A stretch of 64,000 nucleotides of DNA, taken from positions 13,440,210-13,504,209 of the forward strand of contig NC_066513.1 of NCBI RefSeq assembly GCF_024679095.1, given 5' to 3'. This document shows, in pieces, positions 35,146-47,519 of the stretch (positions are counted from its first letter, which is position 1; every line of letters begins with the position of its first letter). Both the position numbers and the translations under genes were made by a program. This stretch comes from Eriocheir sinensis (taxonomy: Eukaryota > Arthropoda > Malacostraca > Decapoda > Varunidae). Under the pieces are notes generated by a model. That model saw only the letters and a list, made by a program, of their open reading frames with translations. It was not told the origin of the DNA and did not search any database.

Positions 35146-36250
35146 TTGGGACGCCCGAAGCCCATATGACGTAATTTACCTAGATTTTCAGAAAGCGTTT
35201 GATAAAGTTCCTCACGTTAGGCTTATTTCAAAACTGCGTTCCCACGGTATTAACGACCATCTATGTGCGTGGATTCATGACTGGCTCACCGACAGAGAAC
35301 AACGTGTCGTTCTTAATGGTGAAGCATCGGATTGGCAACCCGTCACCAGTGGCGTGCCCCAAGGTTCGGTCTTGGGGCCAACACTATTCATAATTTACGT
35401 AAACGACTTAGAAACTGATATTCTATCAAAAGTAGCCAAATTCGCCGACGACACCAAATTAGGAGGTACGGTAATGAACAGTCAAAGTTGCGAGAACATT
35501 CAATCAGACTTAATAAGACTTGCCGACTGGAGCGAAAAATGGCAAATGAGTTTTAACGTAGATAAATGTAAAGTAATGCACATAGGTGAAAAAAATCCTA
35601 ACTTTAAATATCAGATTCAAGGACATGAGCTCAGCGAGGTAAAACAAGAAAAAGATCTTGGTGTCATTATCAGCAACACTCTTAAAATGTGTGATCAATG
35701 TTCTGGAGGGAGTAAAAAAGCCAATATGATGTTGGGATTAATCTCAAGAAACTTTGATTACAAATCACCCGAACTTATGAAGAGATTATATTTAGCATTT
35801 GTAAGACCACACCTAGAATACGCCGTTCAGGTCTGGTCACCGAACTTTATCAAAGATCAAGTTTTGCTAGAAAAGATACAGCGACGAGCAACCAAACAAA
35901 TTCCAGCGCTCCGAAACTTGCCATATGACGTGCGTTTAAAGCGTTTAGATATGTTTTCCCTAAAAAAGCGAAGGATAAGAGGGGACTTAATTGAAGTGTT
36001 CAAAATCCTTAATGGATTCGACAACATTAACCCGGATAGTCTATTTCAGAGAGACACCAACACAAGAACACGCAGCAACGGTATGAAGTTAAAGGAAAAT
36101 CGATGTAACACATTGGTGTGCAGAAGTTTTTTCAGTAACAGAGTCGTCGATCACTGGAATGGACTCCCACCGTCAGTAGTTAGCGCACAGAGTATCAATA
36201 GCTTTAAGTCTTCTTTGGATAAGTACTTCAGGGATATAAAATTATACTGA
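35146..36250 (+). CDS. LINE copy C: partial RT, open frame (jockey/CR1 group)
   Basis: Longest credible coding segment in the window: about 368 codons read in one frame to a TGA at 36248-36250, with no LINE-derived start. The frame continues upstream only through the pyrimidine array, so the true start is lost by 5' truncation. Visible RT motifs are IYLDFQKAFDKVPH (motif A, first catalytic Asp), TSGVPQGSVLGPTLF (motif B) and KFADDTK (motif C, catalytic Asp pair). After these come the thumb/C-terminal blocks KKANMMLGLISRNF, RPHLEYAVQVWSPNF, QRRATKQIPALRNLPYDVRL, RIRGDLIEVFKILNGF and HWNGLPPSVV. The product would reverse-transcribe its RNA at a nicked target site. The endonuclease and N-terminal RT motifs are missing, so the copy cannot be autonomous. 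The uninterrupted frame suggests a fairly recent insertion. Confidence 0.85.
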
Positions 36251-36872
36251 CCCTTTTTCGCATGTTTTCAGACAGATTGCAGCAAGACCTCAACCTATAT
36301 TCATATAATTCTCCCCCACAACCTAGATTGCAAGTAGCAAAAGTCAACAATAGAGTAAAGCAACAGTTAATGTCCGCATGACAGGTGGAGTGAGGTGTGG
36401 GTGCTGTAAGGTGACAGGTTACAGGTGCCGTGCCTAGTACCGCCGGTAAAACGAGGATCAAGCCTCCACCTGTGCCCCTGAAACTACACCTCACCCATCG
36501 TGAGTATTAGGGGGGATTCTGGGGCTGCCCTGTGTAGGCCACTCGGCCTCTTCCAGCCTCCCTGTATTTCTGTGTTCTTATGTTCTTATGTATTGAATTC
36601 ATTTTCCCCCACAGCTTAGGTTACCAGTAGTGTAAGTTAAGGGTAGTAATTTCCTCTTATTTCTCTCTTTACTGTAAAATTTCCATGTTCTCTTCTAACT
36701 ATTTCCTGCCGGCACGTTGCCGGAGGGAGAGGTGGGTGGGGAGGAGCCTTCATCTATTCCGTCCTGTCCTACCACACGTAGATTACTAGTAGTAGCGGTA
36801 GTAAACAGACACCCTCGTCATAGACCGATAGGTCTTCTGGTGTCTGTTCTTCCTATGTATTCCTATGTATTC
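36251..36872 (+). mobile_element. 3' UTR of LINE copy C, with two terminal-like stem-loops
   Basis: The segment contains two related blocks. Both start with a TTCNCCCCCACA...TAG...AGTAG word string (36305 and 36606) and end with a hairpin and a short tandem repeat. The first hairpin is AGGCC-4-nt-GGCCT (36536-36549), followed by two copies of GTTCTTAT (36574-36592). The second has arms CAGACACC and GGTGTCTG (36806-36846), an inner AGACC/GGTCT stem and two TCCTATGTAT units (36851-36870). The pyrimidine array resumes at once after the second. Either a second small LINE end inserted here or the 3' UTR was duplicated. Confidence 0.65.
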
Positions 36873-36888
36873 CTCCTCCTTCCTTCCT

Positions 36889-36922
<34 letters not shown>

Positions 36923-37095
36923 CTCCGTTCTCGTTTTTTTTTTTTAATCTCCTGTCCATGCCTTTCTCCTTCCATTCTCATATCACCTCCTCCTCCTCCT
37001 CCTTCCTTCCTTCTTGTTTCTTTCTTTCTTTCCTCCGTTCTCTTTTTTTTTTTTTTATCTCCTGTCCATGCCTTTCTCCTTTCACTCTTTCGCCG
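36873..37095. repeat. Pyrimidine minisatellite, right part of the split array
   Basis: Two units with CTTTCTCCTTCCATTCTC, (CTC)n, (TTTC)n and CCTCCGTTCT, matching the units left of 35145. It therefore continues the array interrupted by LINE copy C. Confidence 0.85.
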
Positions 37096-37164
37096 TTCTC
37101 TCGCCACACATCAAGACGGAATTGGCTTAGTTTGCTCGCTCTCATTACAGCCACCATTAGGGAT

Positions 37165-37515
37165 TGACCGCCTCCTCCTCCTCCTCCTCCTCCTCCTCCT
37201 CCTCCTCCTCCTCCTCCTTCTCCTCTTACTTCTTCGACTCCGACTCCACTTCTTTGTCTCTTCTTCGTGACCCTTTGCTCCCTGGTGGTTTCTTTCTTCT
37301 TTTTCTTCTTCCTTTCCTTTCTTTTATTTATCATTCCTCTTTTTTCCTTCTCTACCTTCTCCTCCTCCTCTTCTTCTTCCTGACCCTTTGCTTCCTGGTG
37401 GTTTCTTTCTTCTTTTTCTTCTTCCTCTCCTTTCTTTTATTTATCTTTCCTCTTTTTTTTCTTCCTTCTCTGCAGTTCCCCTTCCCTCCTCCTCCTCCTC
37501 CTCCTCCTGAGTGGG
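37165..37515. repeat. (CCT)n and ~113-bp CT-rich duplication
   Basis: (CTC)n at 37170-37218 and 37488-37508. GACCCTTTGCTYCCTGGTGG occurs at about 37269 and 37382 with similar flanks. Confidence 0.82.
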
Positions 37516-37601
37516 TCTGAGGCAAGTGGTCTGAGCAGGACTAATGGCGCCAGGTAAATGGAGCTGCGGACAGGTGTGCAGAGGTGTGATTATCGAGGTT
37601 C

Positions 37602-37730
<129 letters not shown>

Positions 37731-37899
37731 ATCTATCTCTACCTATCTATTTTCCTCTGGATCTTTTCTTTACTTCTTTCTATCTATCTATTTCTTCATA
37801 ACTCTACCTCTCTTATCTACCTATTTTCCACTTCATCCTTTCTTTCCATCTATCTATCCATGTGTTTATGTATCTGTCTATTTCTTCATATCTAATTGA

Positions 37900-38255
37900 G
37901 GAGACGCCAATAAAATCCAATTCCACTTCACCATAGCGTATTAGATCCTTTGTTCTCCTTACTTATATTTCCCGCTAAGAGTCGTAAGGATTCAGACCCC
38001 ATTCCCTGTCGACCCCAAGAGCCAATCCTACAAATACGTGTTCTAATGCTTTCCCGAGGTGCTAAGAGGGTTTTATGGGGCTCCTGCAGTGTAAACCTTG
38101 TTGTCTTACTCTCACCGGCGCGAAGGGCGTTTATAGCATCACGCCAAGTACTTACTTCAACCTTCTTATAGTGCCTCCCAAGCGTCTATTAGCTGTTTAT
38201 GACTTGCCTCGTTGCGCCCCTAGTGGACAGGAGTTCAACTAGGTATGTGAGCGCT
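37900..38255. other. Unique sequence, no gene seen
   Basis: Balanced composition with a 73-codon plus-strand frame that shows no recognisable feature. Confidence 0.35.
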
Positions 38256-38259
38256 TACG

Positions 38260-38760
38260 TCCCGTGTCTTAGACGTTCTCGGCTCTCTCAACACCTATTT
38301 CCAGAGGCCCCCAAAGGAAAGGGTTCTCATGAGTGTTTTTTGACATTCATGGTGCAGAAGCCTTGTCAGACTATCACTATGTTCATTAAGTAACCCATGG
38401 AAATACCCAAAAACTCTCATTCCTCACTCCTCTCCTCTTCCTTTATTTTCATTTAACTTCTTTCCTCTGTCTTTTCATTTCTCCTCTTCTCCTCTCCTCT
38501 CCTCTCCTTCTCAAACTATAACTAGGTTCACAAAACTACCATGGACATTCCCACAACTCTTCTCTTTCCTCACTCCTCTCCTCTTCCCTTATTTTCATTT
38601 AACTTTTTTCCTCTGTCTTTTCATTTCTCCTCTTCTTCCTCTCCTCTCCTCTCCTCTCCTTGTCAGACTATAACTAGGCTCACAAAACTTTCCATGGGAA
38701 TTCTAATACAACAACCTCTACGAAAGCCTTATCAAATGTGGGTGTGTAAGACTTGAAGAA
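38260..38760 (+). mobile_element. MITE-like family copy interrupted by CT-rich repeats
   Basis: The left half (38262-38410) carries CAACACCTATTTCCAGAGGCC, GGTTCTCATGAGTG, CATTCATGGTGCAGAAG and CATGGAAATACCC. Further pieces at 38505-38550 and 38660-38755 (ACTAGGNTCACAAAACT, CTACGAAAGCCTTATCAAATG) represent later parts of the same unit. They are separated by two near-identical ~135-bp pyrimidine blocks containing ACTCCTCTCCTCTTCC. Confidence 0.55.
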
Positions 38761-38777
38761 GAAAATATGGTCCTCTG

Positions 38778-39195
38778 AGTCTCCTGTATGTTCGGGCCAA
38801 AGGAAGGAAGGTCTTAGGAAACGGGGAAGGAGAAGGTGCTGATGGAGAAATAGAAAAAAAAAAGTTGTGGGGTATTTCGTCGATAAAGAATAAAGTGTGC
38901 ATTTTATTTACTTATTTGAGTCTCCTGTTTGTGGGGCCAAAGGGAGGAAGGTCTTAGGAAATGAAGGGGAAGGAAAAGGTGTTGGTTGATGGCCTGAAAA
39001 ATGGGCTGGAGGTTTCTCGTTCTTAAATATTGCACCGTGTATTTTATTTACTTCTTTATCTACTCCTTTTCTTTTAGCATCGAGTCATAGGAAGGGAGGT
39101 CTTACAGAATGATGAGGAAAAAAAAAGGTGTTGGTGGAGGGGTTGAAAAAGGTGGGTTGGGTTTCTCGTACTTAAATATTGCAATGTGTATTTCA
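38778..39195. repeat. Tandem array, ~141-145-bp unit, three copies
   Basis: Units start near 38778, 38919 and 39063 and hold GGAAGGTCTTAGGAAA or a close variant, AAAGGTGTTGGT, a TTTCTCGT word and ATTTTATTTACTT. Confidence 0.8.
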
Positions 39196-39359
39196 TTATT
39201 TATTTATTTATTCGTGTTCTTTTAGCATCGCCGCGGAGGTTTGATGGAGTACGTGCGTCTGATGCATCGACGAGTATTTGGTTGCGCTTCCATCACGCAC
39301 ATTGTTGCTTGATTAAACGAGAAAGATTTATTCATCCATTCTCTCCAATGATATACAGC

Positions 39360-39910
39360 CCGCGGACTCCTCCTCTTTCATCCTGTGCCTCCTCCTTCTT
39401 CTCTCTCTGCCTCCTCCTCCTTCTTCTCTCTCTGCCTCCTCCTCCTTCTTCTCTCTCTGCCTCCTCCTCCTCCATCCTGTGCCTCCTCCTCCTCCTCCTC
39501 CTCCTCCGCCATCCTGTGCGTCCTCCTTCCTTCTCCTCCTCCTCCAACTTCATTATCTCCTCTTCTCTCTATTCCCCTTCTCTCCACTCCTTTCCTCTCA
39601 CCCGTTGCCTTTTCACTTCCTTCCTCTCCTTTTCACTTTTCCTTCTCCTCCTCCTCCTCCTCCTCCTCCTTGTCTCCTCTCCTCTCCTCTCCTCTTCTCT
39701 GTATTCCCTTCCTTTCCATTCCTTTCCTTCTCACTCCCTTCCTCTCTGGCCTTCCCTTTTTTCACTTATTTCCTTTCTATCTTTCTTTTATTTTTTCCTT
39801 CTCTTCCTCCTCTCCTCTCCTCTCCTCCCTCTTTCCCTTCCTTTCCCTTCCTTTCTCCCTCCCTCCTTCCTTCTCTCCCTCTCTCCCTCCCTCCCCCTAT
39901 CTCCCTATGT
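39360..39910. repeat. Polypyrimidine block with (CTC)n
   Basis: CTGCCTCCTCCTCCTTCTTCTC-like units (about 27-30 bp) at 39385-39480, then general CT-rich DNA with (CTC)n at about 39644-39670. Confidence 0.85.
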
Positions 39911-40085
39911 AAGAGAGGAACGCTCCCTTTGGCTGTTGTTCTCCCTGGAGGGTGTTCGTCATTAAGTAGCTAAGTTGTTGGCGAGGGTCAGGACTTGTAG
40001 CTATGGATCGGGCTGGACTTTATATCATCTTCCAGTACTGTCGGGTCCAAGAAGTACCGCCCAACACCACCACCTGAACGATAGC
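39910..40085. other. Unique sequence, no gene seen
   Basis: No supported feature. Confidence 0.35.
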
Positions 40086-40650
40086 GTATATAATAAACGA
40101 AAAGTAGAGGACACGTAAGTTGTTGGTGGCTATAAAGGGTGTGTATCTTCGGCCGTTTTCGTTTTGTTTCGTGTTGAAGAGAAGGGGATACTTTTTTTTG
40201 TATGAGTGTACACTTTCAACGTACAGATAATAACTAACGAAAAGCGAAACGAAAACTATAGGGTACGGATGTTGGTATAGCTCTAAAAGTTGTGATTCTT
40301 CGACCGTTTTTGTATCGTTTCGTGTTCAAGGGGATACTTTTTTGGGGTGACTGTATACTTTAAACGTATAGATGATAAACGAAAACTAGAGGGTACGAAT
40401 ATTGGTAGTTCTCTAAAAGGTGTGATTCTTTAACCGTTTTCGGATTGTTTCGTTCTCAAGGGTAGGAAGATAATTTTTTGGGTGACTGTACACTTTATAC
40501 GTATAGATAATAAGCGAAAACTAAAGGTCGCGTATGTTGTCGTAAGGTATAGATATTGTGTTTCTTCTGCCGTTTTCATATTGTTTCGTGTTCAAGGGTA
40601 GGAAGATACCTTTTTGGGTGGGTGTACATCTATCCCGCGAGTGTTAAGTT
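40085..40650. repeat. Tandem array, ~135-145-bp unit, four copies
   Basis: The word TGTACACTTT-AACGTA or variants occurs at 40206, 40351, 40486 and 40622. Each unit also has AACGAAAACTA, CGTTTTCGTATTGTTTCGTG and a GATACTTTTTTGGGTG block. Confidence 0.82.
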
Positions 40651-40900
40651 TTGGGGATGGTTTTCATTGTGTTAGAAGAAAGAAAACAAGTGGAACGTTA
40701 GCTATTGGTGCAGTCCGAAGTACTCTGAAACGAGCCCGCCTCCATTAGTCATCGATAAAGGGGGAAGGGATGATAATAGGTATTTATGAATTATATTAAA
40801 TTGCAAGAAAAGTTATGGGGCAGGAACCGCGACCATAAGGAGGGCGAAAATAATTAAGGGAGGTTAGTTTGGGAAAGTTGTCAACCTCGTATTTTAACTT
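40650..40900. other. Unique AT-rich sequence, no gene seen
   Basis: No supported feature. Confidence 0.35.
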
Positions 40901-41370
40901 TTCATCCCCCCTTACACTCCCCACCCTTGCATTACTCCGCCTCCTCTTCTCTACCTCTTCTCCTCCTCCTCCTCTCTACCTTTCGTACTCTTGTTCCCAT
41001 TCTTATCTTTCTCTTATGTCATCTTTTCTTTGCTCCTTTTCTTCCCTCTCCTCTTTCTCTTCCTTGCCCTCGTATTTCTTGTGTTCATCCTTTCTGCTCC
41101 TTATCGCCCTCAGTTCTTTTCTGTTCATCCCTCCAGCTCTTCTTCCTTTTACTCTTTTTCCTCGTCTTCCTCCTTATCTTCTTCCTCTTCCTCCTTCTCC
41201 TCTCGTCCTCCTACTAATACTTTCTTTCTATGTAGCATTACCCCTTTTTCCTCCTCCTCCTCTTTCTTCTCTTCCTCCTCCTCCTTCTCCTTGCCCTCGT
41301 ACTTCTCTCCTTATCTCCTCTTTCTCGTCCTCACCCTCATTCCTCCTCCTCCTCCTCCTCCTGCGTTGTT
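40900..41370. repeat. Polypyrimidine block
   Basis: CTTCCTCCTCC-rich DNA on the top strand; all long frames are low-complexity. Confidence 0.8.
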
Positions 41371-41690
41371 GTAATCCCCGTATCCTGTTGTGTCGCATAT
41401 CCCTCAGGAGTTAGTGTAGCGGGTGGCGGCGTCTGGCGGGGAAGGTGTGTTGGGGGGGGGGAGGGTGAGGGGCTAAAGGGGCGGTGGTTGACGTGATGTT
41501 ATCTCTGCCGCCCGGCGTGATAAAGCGATAACATCAAGCAAAGTGAATGCATCCCTCGGGCCATAGCGTGTTTGTGTTTTTATTTATATATATTTATGTT
41601 TATTTGTGTGTTTGTTTGTTTATTTATTTATTTAGTCTTGTATGTGCTTTTTTTTAAGATTAGTTTATTATTACGGTTGATTCTGTCTGT
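41370..41690. other. G-run segment and T-rich TTTATT repeats
   Basis: G-rich near 41410-41485, short unique DNA with two GATAACATCA-like words, then TTTATTTATT/TTTGTTTG words. Confidence 0.45.
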
Positions 41691-41915
41691 CTCTGCCTTT
41701 CTTTCTTTATTTCCTTTCTTTCTTCCTTTCTTTCTTTCGTTCTTTCGTTCTTTCGTTCTCTTTCACATTCTCCTTTCGTTTTTTCGTTGACTTTCTTTCC
41801 CTCTTTCCTTCTTTCTTCCTTCCATTCTTTTGTTTTCTTTTGTTTTCTTTGTCCTTTTCTTTCTTCCTGTCTTTCCTTTCTATCGTTTTCATTCTTTCTC
41901 TTCCTTCCTTTTATC

Positions 41916-41997
<82 letters not shown>
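41690..41997. repeat. TTTC-rich tract then (CT)n
   Basis: (TTTC)n and TTTCGTTC words, then (CT)n at 41919-41996. Confidence 0.92.
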
Positions 41998-42002
<5 letters not shown>

Positions 42003-42074
42003 CTCCCCCCCCTGCGTAAGGATTCCCTGAGCTCCTTAATATCCTTGGAATTGAATCTTGTTTTGAAGGATGGC

Positions 42075-42205
42075 TGCTGCTTGGGGGGAAGGGGGGGGAG
42101 GGGGCGGGGGGGGGGAGAAGGGAGAGGTCAAAGATTACGACCGTGGTGAGTTAACTGAATGTAATGTGTGTGTATGTGTGTGTGTGTGTGGGGGGGGGGG
42201 GGGGG

Positions 42206-42240
<35 letters not shown>
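42075..42240. repeat. G-run cluster and (GT)n
   Basis: Poly-G runs at 42081-42116 and a run of about 16 G at 42190-42205, between two (GT)n runs (42164-42190 and 42210-42239). Confidence 0.9.
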
Positions 42241-42241
<1 letters not shown>

Positions 42242-42860
42242 CTCTTTAATGACCTTCTTCCCACAATTTCGTTTCTTCCTTCCTTGAATATTGTTTTAAG
42301 AATGGAGTATTAAGACACCTCAGGAATTCAGTCTATCATCCTTTTTTTGCCAGTTTACCTTCTGGAAGCGGCCTATTTCGACTCTTTCTTTGCTCATGTG
42401 TTCAGTCTTCAATCTACGTCAGTCTCCAAAGCTAATATGACGGAGATGAGCACTGGGGGCACGCGCAGGTATATCGTATGCTTCTAATTCTACTTACTTC
42501 ATAACGCCGAAAGAAATAAACCAGTCGCAATGTGTAACGTAAAAAAGGGCAAATTCATACATTCTTAAAATTTATGGTAATCTTCGTATTTTTTTTCCCA
42601 TGTGACTTCAGTGCCTCTCTAAGATGGTTTACGTTTTCTTATTTTCTCATGCATATAAATCACTGTTTTTTAGGGTGTTGGGCACAGGTGAAGGAGGGGG
42701 GGGTAATGTGGGTGTCGTGCAGGTAAAAGTAAGACGGACCCACGACACGTCACCTGAAGCACACCTGTCGCCTACCTGTGTGCGTGCGTGTGTCTGTCTC
42801 GTCCTGGACCTCATTTATCCACGTTAATTATTCTCGCCTTTGTTTGCTTACCTGTGTTTT
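42240..42860. other. Unique sequence with CAGGT/ACCTG words, no gene seen
   Basis: Includes several ACCTG and CAGGT words near 42690-42780 and no recognisable frame. Confidence 0.4.
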
Positions 42861-43570
42861 TCATCGTCGTTATTTTTTTTTTAATCTTGTCATTCTTTCT
42901 TTCCTCCTTTCGTTTTATTTCGATTGTTTGGCTCTAATTCTTACTTTTTTTTGTCATCCTTTTTTCTTCTTTTCGTTCTTTTTTTTTTCTTTCTATTTTT
43001 TTTTTCTTTTTTCTCTTGTTTCTTTCTCACTTTTCTAACCTGACTGTTCTATCTCGCATTGTTTATCATGTATTTGTTTCCATGTATGTGTATCTTCATT
43101 TATCTGCTTATTTATTTACCTATTTATCTATCTACCTCCCATCTGTCTATTTGTCTATATATGTCTTTGCTGTATTTATCTATCTATCTTTTCTTATTTG
43201 CATCTTTCTATCTACCCATGCATATTTTAATTCATTTTCATCTTTCGATATTCAATTATGCATCTCTCTTATTCCTTTCCATTAATGTGAATTGTAATTA
43301 TGAGGGTTTAATCTGGTTGTGATCTTGTTAGGTTGAAGTTGGCAGTCTCCTCTTCCTCCTCTTCCTTCTCCCCCTCCTCCTTCTCCTCCTCTTCTTTCTC
43401 TTCCTATTCCTCCTCCTTTACTCCTTAGCGTCATCATCATCATCATCACCACTATAATTATCGTTTATTTATTTTCCTCTGTGCAAATTTTTATCTCCCC
43501 TTCTTATTTTCTTATGTTGTCCTCATAAATCTTTCCTCTCTGATTTATTTTCCTATTCTTCCTTTTCTCT
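42860..43570. repeat. T-rich DNA with TCTA/TTTA repeats and CTC/ATC runs
   Basis: TTTCTTTT-rich to 43030, (TCTA)/(TTTA) words at 43090-43210, CTCCTC at 43350-43415 and (ATC)n at 43432-43448. Confidence 0.65.
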
Positions 43571-43599
43571 CTATCCTTGCGGTTTAATTTTCTTTGGTT

Positions 43600-44170
<571 letters not shown>

Positions 44171-44171
44171 C

Positions 44172-44285
44172 CAGGTTCACCCTTCCCTATTACTCATCTT
44201 CTTAGGTACGCCCAGGTACGGCTCTCTCCGCAGGTAACGTGGCCAGGTACACGTTCCACTTATGTCTCGGCTCAGGTGACGATGC
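44172..44285. promoter_or_regulatory. CAGGT word cluster
   Basis: Five CAGGT words within about 110 bp (near 44172, 44212, 44231, 44243 and 44273). They could be E-box-like CAGGTR sites. There is no other support. Confidence 0.25.
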
Positions 44286-44334
44286 TTTTTTATACTACGG
44301 CTTTTTGGGTATGTTTAAAGTGTTGTGCTTGGAT

Positions 44335-45390
44335 AAAAAAAAAAAAAAAGAAGAGAGGGAGGGAGAGGTGGGTTGGTATTGGAAGCGAGAGAGAGAGAGA
44401 TGAAGGGATAAAGAGGGAGAGAGTAGAGAGTGAGAGTGTGAGAGAGAGAAAAGAAAGGGTAGAGAAGGAAGTAAAAGGGAGTGGAAGGAACGAGGAGACG
44501 AAAGGAAGGAGCAAGAAGAGAGAAGGAGAAAGCAAAATTAAGAGAAAGGAAAATCAAAAGGGAGAGGAAAGGAGAAAAAGGACCCGGAAGAGAAAGGGAG
44601 TCAAAGAGAGGAGGAAGCTAAAAGAAAGGATAACGGAAAGGCGGAACCGTAACAGAAGAAAAGAAAAATGAAGAGAAAGGGTAATTAAGAGTGAAAGCGA
44701 AGAAAAAAGAAAGGTAGACAAAAGGGAAACATGAGGGAAAGAGAAGATGAGAGGAAGGAATAAGAGGGAGGAAAGTAAAGAAGAGCAGGAATAAAGAGAA
44801 ACAGAAAAGGGGAATTAATTAAGCGAAGGAGAGAAGGGGAAGCAAAAGGGAGCAAAGGAAAAGAACAGACGAAGGGAAAGGGAAGAGGAGGGAAGTAATA
44901 TGAGAGCCTGGAGGGTGTACTAATGGAAAGGGAAGAATCAATAATCTCAATAATGATAATGTACAATAATATCAGTAATAACAATAAAGAGGGAGGGGGA
45001 GAAGGAGGGAAAGCATATTAATGAAGAGGAGAAAGTGGAGGAGGCAAAAGGAAAGAAATATGGAGGAAGAGAGTTGCAATAGAATGGAAGACTTAGTAAA
45101 GGAAATGGGGAAGAGAAGAAACAGAAGAATAATGAATATGAAGAGCAGAAAAGAAGAGAGGTAAATAGATTGAGAGATAGAAAGATAGAATACAATGATA
45201 ATAATAGTAATACGGAAAGAGGAAAGGAGATAAAGAGCAATAGTAGAAAGGAAGGAGGAGGAGAAGAAGAAGAAGAAGAAAGAGATGAAAGGAAAAGAAG
45301 GATGAGGTGGAGGAAAGGAAGAAAAGGAAAGAAAAACAGAACAGAATAATTGCAAAAAGGGAGCGTGGGAAGACAAAACCAGTAGTCCCC
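44335..45390. repeat. Long polypurine block
   Basis: More than 1 kb of GA/AAG/GGA-rich top strand starting at an A-run. Long frames on both strands are artefacts. Confidence 0.85.
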
Positions 45391-45519
45391 CCCAAAAAAA
45401 AATAATGGTAGTAATAATGCTAATAATAATGAGCGAAGCAAAGGTCATCGTCACGTGTGGCTGGGCATGTTGGGCGAGACAATGCAATACTCGACCTGCT
45501 GTTCTGAATGTCGTGTTTC

Positions 45520-46255
<736 letters not shown>

Positions 46256-46260
<5 letters not shown>

Positions 46261-46385
46261 AAGTAGTTAGGGTAATTTTCTTAAACATTTCAGCGGCCAA
46301 GCACATATTTGACAAGGTTTTCGTATGGGTTGTGGGCATTTCCAAGGCTAGCTTAATGACCCTGGTGGTAGTTTAACTTTTCTTC
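46256..46385 (-). mobile_element. MITE-like family copy, right half
   Basis: Read on the minus strand: AACTACCACCAGGGTCATTA, CTTGGAAATGCCCACAAC, CTTGTCAAATATGTGCTTGG, then the right-end GAAATGTTTAAGAAAAT. The left half is missing and family K begins directly at the break. Confidence 0.65.
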
Positions 46386-46560
46386 TTTTTTATTTTTATT
46401 TTTACAACAAAGGAAACGGCTCAAGGGTAACAAAAAGAGTGTAGAAATAAAAAAAGCCCGCTACTCACCGCTCCCACAACAGACAAAAGTAAAGAGTGGG
46501 CAAAAGAGAGGTCAATTTCGGGTGGAGAGGCGTCTTGATACACTTCTTTTTTTCATTCTT
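46385..46560 (+). repeat. Dispersed repeat family K
   Basis: Carries AAGGAAACGGCTCAAGGG, AGCCCGCTACTC, GAGAGGTCAATTTCGG and GTGGAGAGGCGTCTTGATA in the same order as 26215-26450. Without the (CAA)n found there, the middle reads as unique sequence. Confidence 0.6.
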
Positions 46561-46780
46561 TTTTTTTTTTTTGCCATGAACCCACAGAAACACTCATTAG
46601 AACCCGACTGGTCTCCTTTTTTTGCCTTAGGATACGGTTGATGTGAGAGTCTAAAGCGTCTAATACTCTAAGAAAAGGAGCCTGAATCCCCTCCCGTATA
46701 TACACCAGAGTCTCGTTTGCATGTATTAAAGGTAAATTGTGGAGGAGAGAGAGAGGTAAATTTAAGATATCGTTAGTCAA
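46553..46780 (-). other. Unrecognised 75-codon frame
   Basis: The minus-strand frame has mixed, non-repetitive composition, with a Leu-rich start and a basic Ser/Val-rich C-terminal third ending in a Lys run. I do not recognise it. Its position at the edge of family K suggests it is part of a dispersed repeat and not a host gene. Confidence 0.2.
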
Positions 46781-46789
46781 TCAAGTGAA

Positions 46790-47340
46790 GTTCGGTAGGT
46801 AGCGTAAAGGGAGGTTCTTGGTAGGGTCCGTAGCGTGAATTATGTTAGCGGGTGTAGAATCAAGCAATAAGTGGTTAGTGCATCTTATTAAGGTACCTTG
46901 TGGAGGATAAAGAGGTAAAGTTAAGCTCCAGTAGTCAGTCAGTCAAGTATGGCATGGTTGGTAGCGTAAAGGAAGGCTCTTGGAAGGGTCCGCAGCGTGA
47001 GTGGCGAAAGGGAGTGAGAGGGACGAGGCGATGGTAAGAAAATTAAGAGGTAAAGTTAAGCTCCAGTAGTCAGGCAGTAAGGTGAGGTTTAGTAGCTATA
47101 AGGAGGGCTCTTGGAAGGGTCCGCAGCGTGAATGTGAAAAGGGAGTGTGAGGGACGAGGCGAGAGTTAGAATACAAAGAGGTAAAGACACATAAAGAGGT
47201 AAAGTTAAGCTCCTGTAGTCAGTCAGTCAGTTGAGGTTTGGTGGCTATAAGTAAGGTGTTTGGAAAGGTCCGCAGCATGAGTGGCGAAAGGGGAGGGTGA
47301 GGAACGAGGCGGACGAGGCGAGGGTCGGGTGACTGGCCGC
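46790..47340. repeat. Tandem array, ~131-162-bp units, four copies
   Basis: GGTCCGNAGCGTGA recurs at 46825, 46987, 47118 and 47267. The units also share GAGGTAAAGTTAAGCTCC, GTAGTCAGTCAGT and GGCTCTTGGAAGG. Confidence 0.83.
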
Positions 47341-47519
47341 TGCCCTGATATATACTGGCTTCAGCTTTATCGGGACCAGCCTTTGTTTGCTATCTCTTAC
47401 CAAGGCACGACTGATACACCCCTAACACACAACTACAAACCCGCGTCGCCGTGTTCCCATTCATCATGTCTTGTATAATGCAGGATATTACTTAGTGCGA
47501 TAAGAAACCAGGTAAAGAA

